In this document: one piece after another, positions 24,098-33,692 of the stretch | Position numbering within the stretch: position 1 is the first letter of the stretch | Layout of the letters: each line of letters begins with the position of its first letter | Assembly (NCBI RefSeq): GCF_035594125.1 | Contig: NC_087158.1 | Span: forward strand, 4,309,001-4,373,000 | Direction of reading: 5' to 3' | Source of the DNA: Scylla paramamosain | Taxonomy: Eukaryota > Arthropoda > Malacostraca > Decapoda > Portunidae | DNA: 64,000 bases | The notes under the pieces: model-generated | Seen by the model: only the letters and a program-made list of their open reading frames with translations | Database searches by the model: none | Told to the model about the DNA's origin: nothing | Made by a program: the position numbers and the translations under genes

Positions 24098-24459
24098 GAT
24101 CAACACTACCGCACAGGACGACAGCCTGCTCCTCAATGTGCGCACCACGCCTGTGCTACGCTGTGCTGCCCTGCCCTGCCCTGCCCTGCCCTGCGTCTGC
24201 CCTGCTCTGTGCTGCCCTGCGTCTCAATGTGCACCTTGCCTTAGCAATGGATTTCTAGATCTCTGTTGAAGGTTTTGGTAGTACTTCGCTCATGAGATTT
24301 TCTGTTATTATCCTGCAAGTGTCCATGACAATTTTGTACACTGTGCTATGCCCCAAGTGGTAGCTGAACGAAATTGTCCTTAAGGAATCCCCCGTAGCTA
24401 GGTAGCTGAAAGAAGGAAATTTAACTTATATTAAAACTTTTTTTTGTGGGGTTCATCAT

Positions 24460-25170
24460 GTAAAAGCAGATGGAACAGTATAAGGGACAATTACAGAAAA
24501 TCCATGAAGAAGACTTCAACTAAGGATGGGCAAAGTGCAAAGAAAATTAAACTGTATAAATTTTCGGAGCAATTAAACTTTTTAAAGATATACATGCGCG
24601 AGAGGGAAACCTAAGGGAACATCGCAAGTGAGGAACATGAAGGAAACAATCATGATGATGTTGTAGAACAACAGGAGGACAAAGAAGAGAACATCCTGAA
24701 AGATGCAGGGGAACCAACAGTATTGGACAGAGGCCTACATGAAAATTTGCAGACAACCATTGCCCTCACCAAAGCCTACTTTTGAAGCTAAAGTTAAAAT
24801 CATCAGCAGGAAAATCAAAGAAGAAAGTGGCACCTCTACAAACAGCTTCTGCAAAATTAATCGAGTACTTGATCAGTAAATAAGAAAATCAAACTGCTTC
24901 CACCTCATCACACCCTGTTGACACATTTCTAGCAGGCATTGCTCCAACTCTGAAAACTTTAACCCCTTATTATTTGAATGTAGCAAAATCTGAAATATTT
25001 GCCACAGTACAGAAATATGAAATGCAAATGCTTATCAGTCAACATTCATTTGAAAGACTACCTGAGCCTTCAGCTTCTACATCATCAGCCTCAACTCCAC
25101 ATCCCTCACCTCAGCCATTGCAAGAACATACATCAGTAACATATGAAGATCAGCAACAGAAGCTATCTGC
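24460..25170 (+). pseudogene. H1 MADF/BESS gene, exon 2 remnant
   Basis: Broken plus-strand frames (EEHEGNNHDDVVEQQEDKEE around 24640) give an acidic linker. A BESS-like motif follows at about 24920-25010 (DTFLAGIAPTLKTLTPYYLN), then a Ser/Pro-rich tail. Stops interrupt it (for example before NQTASTSS). Its tail is cut by LINE B near 25175. The position relative to the H1 transposase exons matches intact elements H2-H4. No convincing MADF exon 1 was found at the left end of H1 (about 19930-20200), so that exon is either lost or unrecognisable. Confidence 0.65.
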
Positions 25171-25174
25171 TTAT

Positions 25175-27416
25175 CTTATCTTATCTTGTCCTATTGCTCC
25201 AATCCCTCCTCAGGATCCCCCTAAGCAAAGGTGCCTTTGGCATTTTGCCTCTGCTAGTTGGGGGAACCTGAGGAGGTATTTTGCTGATTTTCCTTGGAAT
25301 GACTACTGCTTCCGTGTCAGAGACCCATCTTTGTGTGCTGAGCGCATAACAGAGGTGATAGTGTCTGGCATGGAGGCGTACATTCCTCACTCTTTTTCTT
25401 GTCCTAAACCTTCTAAACCTTTGTTTAACACAGCTTGTTCTCGTGCTATACATGATTGTGGTGGCCCACAAAAGATACTTAAGCCTTCCATCACCAGAAT
25501 CTCATGCACTTTATATTTCTGCCCGGAACCATGCCAAGTCTGTTCTCCAACTAGCCAACAACTCCTTCATTAACAGAAAATGTCAAAACCTTTCAAGATC
25601 TAACTCCTCTTGTGATTTCTGGCATCTAGCCAAAAGTATCTCCAATAACTTTGCTTCTTCTTTCCCTCCTCTATTTCAACCAGATGGCACCACTGCTATC
25701 ACATCTATTTCTAAAGCTGAACTCTTCGCTCAAACCTTTGCTAAAAACCCTACCTTGGACGATTCTGGGCTTGTTTCTCCCTCTCCTCCACCCTCTGACT
25801 ACTTCATGCCACATATTAAAATTGTTCGCAATGATGTTTTCCATGCCCTCGCTGGCCTAAACCCTCGGAAGGCTTATGGTTCTGATGGGGTCCCTCCTAT
25901 TGTTCTCCGAAACTGTGCCTCCGTGCTTGCACCTTGTCTAGTCAAACTCTTTCAGCTCTGTCTGTCAACATCTACCTTTCCTTCTTGCTGGAAGTTTGCC
26001 TACATTCAACCTGTTCCTAAAAAGGGTGACTGTTCTAATTCCTCAAACTACCTTCCTATTGCTTTAATTTCCTGCCTATCTAAAGTTTTTGAATCTATCC
26101 TCAACAGGAAGATTTTTAAACTTCTATCACTTCACAACCTTCTATCTGATCGCCAGTATGGGTTCCATCAAGGCCGCTCTGCTGGTGATCTTCTGGCTTT
26201 CCTTACTGAGTCTTGGTCATCCTCTTTTAGAGATTTTGGTGAAACTTTTGCTGTTGCCTTGGACATATCAAAAGCTTTTGATAGAGTCTGGCACAAAGCT
26301 TTGATTTCCAAACTACCCTCCTAGTGTTTCTGTCCTTCTCTCTGTAACGTTATCTCAAGTTTCCTTTCTGACCGTTCTATTGCTGCTGTGGTAGACGGTC
26401 ACTGTTCTTCTAAATCTATTAACAGTGGTGTTCCTCAGGGTTCTGTCCTGTCAGCCACTCTCTTCTTCTTATTCATTAATGATCTTCTAAACCAAACTTC
26501 TTGTCCTATCCACTCCTATGCTGATGATACCACCCTGCACTTTTCCACGTCTTTTCATAGACATCCAACCTTTCAGGAGGTAAACATATCATGCAGGGAA
26601 GCCACCGAATGCTTGACTTCTGATCTTTCTAAAACTTCTGATTGGGGCAGAGCAAACTTGGTATTGTTCAATGCCTCAAAAACTCAATTCCTCCATCTAT
26701 TAGCTCGACACAACCTTCCAGACAACTATCCCCTCTTCTTCAATGACACTCAACTGTCCCCCTCTTCTACACTGAACATCCTCGGTCTGTCCTTTACTTA
26801 TAATCTGAACTGGAAACTTCACATTCTCATCTCTAACTATAACAGCTTCTATGAAGTTAGGCGTTCTGAGACGTCTCTGCCAGTTTTTCTCACCCCCCCA
26901 GCTGCTAACTCTACAAGAGCCTTATCTGTCCATGTATGGAGTATGCTTCACATGTCTGGGGGGATTCCACTCATACTGCTCTTCTAGACAGGGTGGAATC
27001 AAAAGCTTTTCGTCTCATCAACTCCTCTCCTCTAACTGACTGTCTTCAGTCTCTCTCTCACCGCTGCAATGTTGCATATCTAGATGTCTTCTGCCGCTAG
27101 TTTCATGCTAACTGCTCTTCTGATCTTGCTAACTTCATGCCTCCCCTCCTTCCGTGGCCTCGCTGCACAAGACTTATTTCTTTCTCTCATCCCTATTCTG
27201 TCCACCTCTCTAATGCAAGAGTTAACCAGTATTCTCAATCATTCATCCCTTTCTCTGGTAAAGTCTGGAACTCTCTGCCTGCTTCTGTATTTCCACCTTC
27301 CTATGACTTGAATTCCTTCAAGAGGGAGGTTTCAAGACACTTATTCGTCAATTTTTGACCACTGCTTTGACCCTTTTTATGGGACCCAGTGTCCTTCCTA
27401 CATAAAAAAAAAAAAA
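25175..27416 (+). mobile_element. LINE copy B, 5'-truncated, poly-A tailed
   Basis: Same family as LINE A. It starts within the linker ([20 protein letters not shown]), runs through the RT, and ends with a poly-A at about 27404-27416. RT blocks on the plus strand: LAGLNPRKAYGSDGVPPIVL, YLPIALISCLSKVFESILNR, RQYGFHQGRSAGDLLAFLTE, ALDISKAFDRVWHKALISKL, GVPQGSVLSATLFFLFINDL, the catalytic SYADDTTLHF, and [20 protein letters not shown]. The tail is WNSLPASVFPPSYDLNSFKR. A few frameshifts and a stop (about 26323) make it non-functional. It sits in sense within the MADF remnant of H1. No clear target-site duplication was seen. Confidence 0.85.
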
Positions 27417-27679
27417 GTTCCAGACAGCATCAATTCTTTGCAGAACTACTTTTCAACTTTCAGGATTCTTAACTATTCAATATACAACTTAAAACATTAG
27501 AGTAATCACTAACATGAAGAAACACACATAAGTAAGGATGAATTTTGGCCGTTTAAAACAAATTAATGTACTGTCACTTAGTATAAAAATAAACTAGTAA
27601 GAGTTGTTAAAGTCTGTGAAATCTCCAGCATGGATTTAGATAAGTACAGTAAATAATTCTAAAGTACTGGAAAAATTTT

Positions 27680-27890
27680 GTTTCATCATCAGTTTATTCC
27701 TTGTACAGAGTCGCAAACTCTCCTTCAGTTTCTCTTTTCTGCCACACTTCATGTACCCACTTTCTCTTCTTCACTTTTTGTTCTGCCTCTTCCTCTTCAT
27801 CAAGAATTATGGCAATCATTGCCAGCTCCACGTCTGAAAACTTTGCCATCCTGGAAAACACAGATTTCATGCTGTACAGCATCACCACGG
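27680..27890 (-). pseudogene. H1 Harbinger transposase, exon 1
   Basis: On the minus strand MAKFSDVELAMIAIILDEEE, then KKRKWVHEVWQKRETEGEFA and TLYKE. This is the N-terminal Harbinger transposase pattern (KRKxWVHPxxxxRxxxGEF), matching the exon 1 proteins of H3 and H4 in position near the right terminus. Continuation into the HTH-like region is not evident before about 27600, so the exon is probably decayed. Confidence 0.7.
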
Positions 27891-27984
27891 ATGTATGTGC
27901 GTAGACGTCACGAAAACAACACGGATTTCACTGACACTGAGCGGACACGACACTGATATGTCACTGATGTGTGTGAATCAGTCT

Positions 27985-29400
27985 TTAATGAAGGAATAGT
28001 TCTACAGGATTGGAAAAGAGCAAACATTGTACTCATATTTAAAGGAGGAGACACACAAGACCCACTAAATTATAGACCAGTTTTGCTGAGGAGTGTGGTT
28101 GCAAAAAATATGTGAAAGGATAATAAAGAACAAATGGACCAAATTTTTGGAAGATAAGGACATTCACAACTTGTCAGTTTGGCTTTAGAAAAGGGAAATC
28201 TTGTGACACTAGTTTATTATGCTATTATTCAAGAGTGATTGATATCATACAGGAGAGAGATGGGCAGACTGTATTTAAGAAAGATTTAAGAAAAGCTTTT
28301 GATAAAGTGCCATATAATATATTGCTGTGGGAGCTGGAAAGATAGGTGTTGTAAATGAAAAAAATGCTGAAATGGATGGACGATTTCCTTTAAAACAGAG
28401 ATGCGAACAGTAATTAGGGACCTGACATCGGTGTGGAGTGCATTATTAAGTGGGGTCTCTCAAGGATCATTGTTGGCACCAATAATGTTTGTGGTGTATA
28501 TAAATGATATGGTGGAGAATGTATCTGGTATATGAGTCTTTTTGCTGACGATGCAAAACTTATGAGAAGAGTGAAGGGAACGGAAGATTGTGAAGAATTA
28601 CAAAGAGATATAGACAAGGTGTGGGAGTGGAGCAACAGATGGCAAATGGAATTTAACTCTGGTAAGTGTAAAAAGATCGAATTTGGAAAAAAGTAACAGA
28701 AGGTTACATGATAAGATGGGAAATGAAATAATAAATAAGACAACAATAGAAAAAAGATCTGGGAGTGATTTTCTATTAGAATTTATCACCAGAAAAACAT
28801 ATTAACAAGATAACAGGTGAAACTCTCAGCCTACTAAGAAACATAAGAGTTGCCTTTGCTTATCTGGATATAGAAATGATGAGGAAAATAATCACCACAA
28901 TGATACGTCCAAGATTAGAATATGCAGTGATAATTTGGCCACCTCATGAAAAAAAAAAAACAAAGTTGGAAGGAATACAGAGAGCAGCCATAAAAATGAT
29001 AACAATTGCAAGATTTTTCATATGAGGAGTGACTAGCTAGAATGCAACTCCCAACCTTGGAAAAGAGATGAGAGAGAGAGGTGACTTGATTGCATTGTAC
29101 AGATTGCTGAATGGGATGGAGAAGCTAAATAGGGAACATCTCATTATAATGAACAAAAGAGAAATAGGAGGACATAGAAGAAAACTAAAAGTAACCACCT
29201 GCAGAAGGGAAGTTTAGCTTCCCTCATAGAAGCATAGAGGCATGGAATGGACTGGAAGGGGAAGTGGTGTGTGCTACAAATATTCATGACTTTAAGGAAG
29301 AGTTGGATAAAAACAGTTATGGAGACAGGACAGTATGGGCTTAGCTCCTCTCCTGTATGTCACAACTAGGTAAATACAACTAGGTAAACTAGGTAAATAC
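27985..29400 (+). mobile_element. LINE D, 3' part (RT core to tail)
   Basis: Continuation of the LINE at 17440-19858. It reads FNEGIVLQDWKRANIVLIFK and NYRPVLLRSVVAK from 27986. Frameshifted RT blocks follow: FGFRKGKSCDT-like near 28180, the FDKVPYNILLWEL region near 28300, GVSQGSLLAPIMFVVYINDM near 28460, and FADDAKL-like near 28540. The ending is HDFKEELDKNSYGDRTVWA. It closes with CTAGGTAAATACAACTAGGT repeats (29366-29400), a short-repeat 3' tail rather than poly-A. Together with the 5' part it is one insertion of about 3.8 kb. Confidence 0.8.
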
Positions 29401-29409
29401 ACACACTGT

Positions 29410-30049
29410 CTGTAAAAGTGAGCATCTCGTGCCAGCAGTGTGTGTGGCAGTGTGATAGAGAGCGTGATTCGGAAACATTAGATAATGGTTTATATAAATG
29501 CATGAGCCATTCAGGGTGGCATAACTGGCAACTAATACTGGTAGGCCTAGTCAGCCTCTGGGACCACAACAAGTGATCTTCAAGGTCACCAACATATCTG
29601 ATTTTCTTCATTTGTTATTTACTTGTAGATCATCAACTTTATGCATTATTTTACATTATATAATGTATATTAGTGAAAATGTAAGTGAAGAATTCACTCA
29701 TTGTCTCATTTCTCAGAATTATTGGTTTGAAAGGGCTACCAACATTAATCTTGGTCACTGTGGTGAACCCCATGGGTGGGAATGGGATGGAGTTGTTCTT
29801 ATCTACTACACACCCGTGGGTGGGGACGGGAAGAACGGGGAATTTAATAATATGGCTATAAGGTTTGTGCTGATTTGCATAACCTTGAGGCAGGAGTGCC
29901 ATGTGACTGATGCTGTGGCATCTTTCTTTTGTTTTATTTATTTATTTTTATATATTATTCAATCTTAAGGTGTAGGGTGAAGCTGCTGGTGGTTATGTGA
30001 AAGCAGCAAGTGTAGAGTGAGCCAACCATAAGAGTAAAGGCAAGGGTTT

Positions 30050-30088
<39 letters not shown>

Positions 30089-31470
30089 TATATTTATGTA
30101 TTTTATTGATTGATTGATTTTTTACATACTGTAGATGGTTACTTAGGTTCTGACCCACCGAAATTTAGTTTATGACGGTCTAAGAGTGGAACTCTGGCAT
30201 AACCCAAGGACCCCCTGTATTATTATTATTTTCAACCTTTAATTTGCTTTCTTCATAAATACTTGTTCTTCAATTTGCTTTCTGTCTTTCAGTAATGCTA
30301 TCACTTCTCTTTACTTAAATCTGATTTTGGGTGTTACTGTGAAAATGGATTTTTAACATTTTTGTAGCTTTTTTTTTCATTTACTCATGATATTGTGTAT
30401 TTAATTTATCTATTTATTTAAAGTCAGGTTCTTTTTATTTGTCTTGAAGTATGGACAAAGTGCAGATTTTGCCTCTTGCTTTCTTTTGTCTAGTATTGCA
30501 GACAGATTGAAAGTAATTATGGTTTTTAGAAGCTAATATTCATGACAGTAAGAATTTTTTTTTTTGTCATACTAATATAATATGTTTATTATAGTGAATA
30601 AGATTTTGGACATTATAATTTTTGTTAAGACTTTTAACAAATATTTTAGAGCTTCTGGCACCATCATCCTTTATAAAAGGATGATGATGCTTAAGTGTGC
30701 TGTTTCATAGGAGCCACCTCTCTTTTGCAAGGATGCAATCTCCCGGGTACCAAGTGTCCTGTGCATACCAGTTTGTCTTAATGTGGGTTTGCATTTTTTT
30801 TGCATGTGAAATTCCATTGAGAATTGTTGGAAGGAAAATGCACAAACCATTCAGTACATGTCTTCCCACTTCTATTGCCATACCTGGTGATGATAGTGAA
30901 ATGAGATCTTGTCAGTCTTGCTTACAAAACTTAACTGGGTCATCATTTACTAATTCATTGCACCATGACATTTATCTGAAGGATTTTCATTATTTCTTTA
31001 CTTTTTAAAAAAAAGATTGGTGGAGTGCAAAGAATATTTGTATAGTGGTTGTTGTTGTGGGTGTTTCAAGTCACATGTGAAGATGTGAAGGTTTTTCTTG
31101 AAATGGTTGCATTAAACACACTGATAATGTTTAGATATGTTTGAGTACCATTATATCTTTTAAGACTACTACTCTCTCTCTCTCTCTAAAAAACCCTTCA
31201 ACCAAATTGCCATCCTCTTAAAGTGCCTTAAACATCCATTATCCTCTTATATTCACTATTCAACATGCATATGTATTATGATCAAGTGATGCCTTGTGTA
31301 TTTTATATTTCTTTGACTTTGCATGTATAGGAGAGTTTCCTGGAAAAATATTTAATCTTGACATCTTTAGTCCAGATTTCTAGACCTAACTGCTGTGTAT
31401 GGTTTCTTGTCATATGTCTACTTTATTGTTTAGCATTTTGCTTCTACATTGTGAACTAAAATATCTTGTC
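29410..31470. other. Intronic sequence, mostly without features
   Basis: Contains a (TTTA)n array at about 30049-30106. At 30140-30222, on the reverse strand, TACAGGGGGTCCTTGGGTTA followed by TGCCAGAG looks like a pogo/Tigger-type terminal repeat, but no partner end was found. Nothing else is supportable. Confidence 0.5.
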
Positions 31471-31479
31471 TTACCACAG

Positions 31480-31746
31480 CTGATAAGAGTGATGCTGGCA
31501 ATGGGATGGACGTGAATGTCAAGGAGGAAGAATTAGAGATAAAAGAAGAAGCTGTGGAGGTGAAGCAGGAGGTCTCAGAGACTGAGGAGTCAGGAGGCAC
31601 AAGTAGACGGGGAGAGAAGAGAGCCTTGTCCCGCTCCCGCTCTCCAGAGCCTGCACCAGATGCTAAGAAACAACGTCCAGAGGTGAAGGAAGTGAGGATT
31701 GAAGATGAGCCCGAGTTTGACAAAACTGTAGTTGCCCTTGATTGGT
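31480..31746 (+). CDS. HNRNPU-like: hnRNP U-like protein, exon 3 (acidic, RS patch, start of SPRY)
   Basis: The exon begins after TTACCACAG and ends TTGGT|GTAAGT, phase 1 at both ends. It encodes ADKSDAGNGMDVNVKEEELE, a further acidic stretch, the basic RS patch KRALSRSRSPEP, and finally IEDEPEFDKTVVALDW. That last segment aligns with the conserved entry of the hnRNP U SPRY domain (E…FDDTVVCLDTYN…), and the split codon T| would begin the expected Tyr. The coding total so far is 250 residues. The rest of the SPRY domain, the P-loop kinase-like domain and the RGG tail of this family cannot be found on the plus strand anywhere downstream in the window. Confidence 0.85.
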
Positions 31747-32834
31747 GTAAGTGTTTTCTTTTTTTGGTTAGTATAGCTGGAAGAACGGATATTAAATAAC
31801 AGTGGAAATATTAAAGTGTGGAGGTGATGTAGTAGTAAATTGGATGCATCTCATATGTGAACTGGGTTGGAAACAAAAGTACATGTGTTTCCTGTTCTCC
31901 CCTTCCTTTTTCAACTCTATGTATCCTTCAGGTAACTAAATTCCTCAAGACTTACACTATACTGATGTGCCTTACTTTTTACCTGTAATGTTGATTGGTG
32001 AATACTATTACTTGAACCTTTCCTTACATTTATAGACACTTCCTTTCATAACCCTTGCTGGTGATCCTATGACGTGAAACTTTTGTAGCAAATTTCTATC
32101 CATAGCACCTTGTTTACATATTCCTGCCCCAAGGTAATTAAACTCACCTCCATTCCCTCTGTATACATAACCATGCCACATCTTTTCACTGCTGATACAC
32201 TTATCTGTATACTCTGCCTAAGTTACTTATCTCTATTTCTCCCATACCCTTTTTTTTCTCCCACATTCGCCTGTTTCTGTTTTATACACACACAGACTGG
32301 AATTGATCCACAGCTCTGAAGTTCCCTTTTGCTCTATAAGCAACAGTTTCATCCATAAACAGCCATGCTATCATAGTCCATTCTCACTCCATTCAGTTTG
32401 TCTTACACCAACATTTCCAGTTTTGGCATTCATCTCATAATTATTCATAGAAAAATAAGACATCACAAATCTGTCTGACTCTTATAGCAAATTTTACTAA
32501 ACCCCTTCTCCACCCTCTCACAAGCACTTGCCTCCCTATATATAAGAAGAGATAAACAAATTGATTTTGCTTGAATTAATAGTTTGACCATTAATTATTA
32601 TTAATGTAGATTGGATCATATATTTATTCAAAATTTAATTATTATTAATGTAGATTGGGTCACATATTTATTCAAAATTTAAGTTTGTGCAATAATTCTG
32701 AGATTGAATGATGGAAGATGTAGTGAATTATGAGTTTATAATGTGTTTTTTCATGTAAGAAGGAATCTGTCAGTATATTTTTTTATGAGCTTGAAATATT
32801 TAGGATCAAAAGCACTTTAACTTAGATTGACTGC
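31747..32834 (+). other. Sequence after hnRNP U-like exon 3
   Basis: Starts with a good splice donor and runs 1.1 kb without coding signal. A local duplication of about 60 bp is visible (AATTATTATTAATGTAGATTGG at about 32590-32625 and again at about 32636-32670). Confidence 0.5.
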
Positions 32835-32838
32835 TTAA

Positions 32839-33107
32839 CCCGCTAAGTGCCAGGTCCATATATGTACGGACTCATCTTTAAAAAATGTTGTCGTCTATAT
32901 GAGAGTGAAATACCTACACCGAATTGAGAGAAATGGCAAGCCTTATGTCGCACCTTCTCTCTCCCCAAGGACTTTACTGCATGTTGTCGTCTATATGACG
33001 ATGATACCCTGATGCAACTTATTGCATCTACATTTTCTTCATCCTGGGTTGCAAAACTGCCTAGTATAAAACTATGTAGGCTGCATGAGGCAGTAAGCCA
33101 GGCAGGC
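32839..33107. mobile_element. Possible piggyBac-type terminus
   Basis: TTAA (32835-32838) is followed by CCCGCTAAGTGCCAGGTCCA, with the shape of a piggyBac end (TTAA then CCC), and resembles the start of the large piggyBac at 38936. GTTGTCGTCTATATGA occurs twice (about 32887 and 32982). No matching right end was found; element H3 inserts just after. Weak call. Confidence 0.3.
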
Positions 33108-33692
33108 TTAGGGTACGAACACACTGAACGCGTGAAAGGCGCGAGCGGGCGTCAGAGCGAGCGAGCGATAAATTATCCTTCGGTAAAATGAATGGGAAAC
33201 GCAGACAGTGTGCACATTTGACGCGAGCGTCAAAGCGAGCGAGCGTCATTTGTAAGCGACAAGCGGCAAGATTTTAAATTTTATAATTTCAAGCGACAAG
33301 CGTCAAAGCGTCAAAGAGTCAAGGGGCTATGTTGATGATCTTAAGATATTGCTTCTATGCATATTTCAGTGAAAAATAAAAGTATCACAATCTTCTTAGG
33401 GCGTAATGTGTTTATCATAATTTATAGTGATGAAATACCGAAATAAACCCATTTATATGTTATTAAACATATTTTGAGGGTGTTAATTTAAGACAAATAC
33501 ACACGCTAGTCCTCAGATATTTTACACACACACACACACACACGGACAGATGGACAGACGAACGGGCCCGCTTACAGAAAAGTGGTGCAATATCTGCTTG
33601 CTAAGTACAATCTAGAGTTGTGGACAGTCAGTCTGCATCCAGCTGCCGTCCAAGCGGCACGTGTGCTCTTCTTTTCCCTCCATAAACTCAAG

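Larger units (their letters stand above)
20964..24240. mobile_element. PIF/Harbinger element H2, apparently intact
   Basis: The left end GGCCGAGCGCACATTGAGAC and the right end (reverse complement GGCAAGGTGCACATTGAGAC) form terminal inverted repeats of about 45 bp ending in GCAGAGCAGGGCAG-like sequence. TTA flanks it exactly on both sides (20961-20963 and 24241-24243). The 3277-bp element contains two spliced genes with open frames: a plus-strand MADF/BESS gene and a minus-strand transposase. Their exons interleave. It sits in the H1 transposase exon, so it is younger than H1. Internal microsatellites: (TA)n 21339-21371, (CT)n 22517-22552 and 23440-23506. A CCCTG pentamer array sits just inside the right end. 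Confidence 0.9.
20231..24410 (-). pseudogene. H1 Harbinger transposase, exon 2 (split and mutated)
   Basis: On the minus strand the exon begins near 24405 after a CTTTCAG acceptor with YLATGDSLRTISFSYHLGHS and runs to 24244. There the element H2 interrupts it. It resumes at 20963 with NDFSTLWNFPNCLGALDGK (first catalytic D). A frameshifted middle follows, then the GNATLPGTN / VDDEAIPLK region, and the end is CNRRIQTKPENVDHMILAIC, VLHNVIRKYDVKT, and YKDYFNSEAGSVPWQFS stop at 20231. One codon in PSTEI(stop)KSIAND is a stop where a Trp is expected, and there are further frameshifts. The parent enzyme would be a DDE transposase cutting at TTA. This copy is dead. Confidence 0.8.
19859..27984. mobile_element. 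PIF/Harbinger element H1 (outer, degenerate)
   Basis: The left end GGCCGATTTATACACATCAG matches the reverse complement of the right end (…CTGATGTGTGTGAATCAGTC). Similarity extends about 55-60 bp, through CCGCTCAGTG and GTCAGTGAAA. The flanks carry TTA at 19856-19858 and 27985-27987, the 3-bp target duplication expected for PIF/Harbinger, and the LINE reading frame resumes across it. The right boundary is uncertain by 1 nt. H1 carries a broken transposase (minus strand), remains of a MADF/BESS gene (plus strand), the intact element H2 at 20964-24240, and LINE B at 25175-27416. The last two account for most of its 8.1 kb. Confidence 0.85.
12944..31479 (+). other. Intron 2 of the hnRNP U-like gene, filled with nested transposons
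   Basis: An 18.5-kb phase-1 intron between TTGG|GTGAGT and ACCACAG|CTGAT. It holds the LINE at 13819-16150, the split LINE at 17440-29400, and within that a nest of two Harbinger elements and another LINE. The pieces 12950-13800, 16160-17390 and 29410-31470 contain no coding signal beyond microsatellites. Confidence 0.75.

Noticed and set aside
30140..30222. pogo/Tigger-like terminal repeat
   Set aside because: Only one end is seen and the likeness is by eye; kept as a remark and not as an element.
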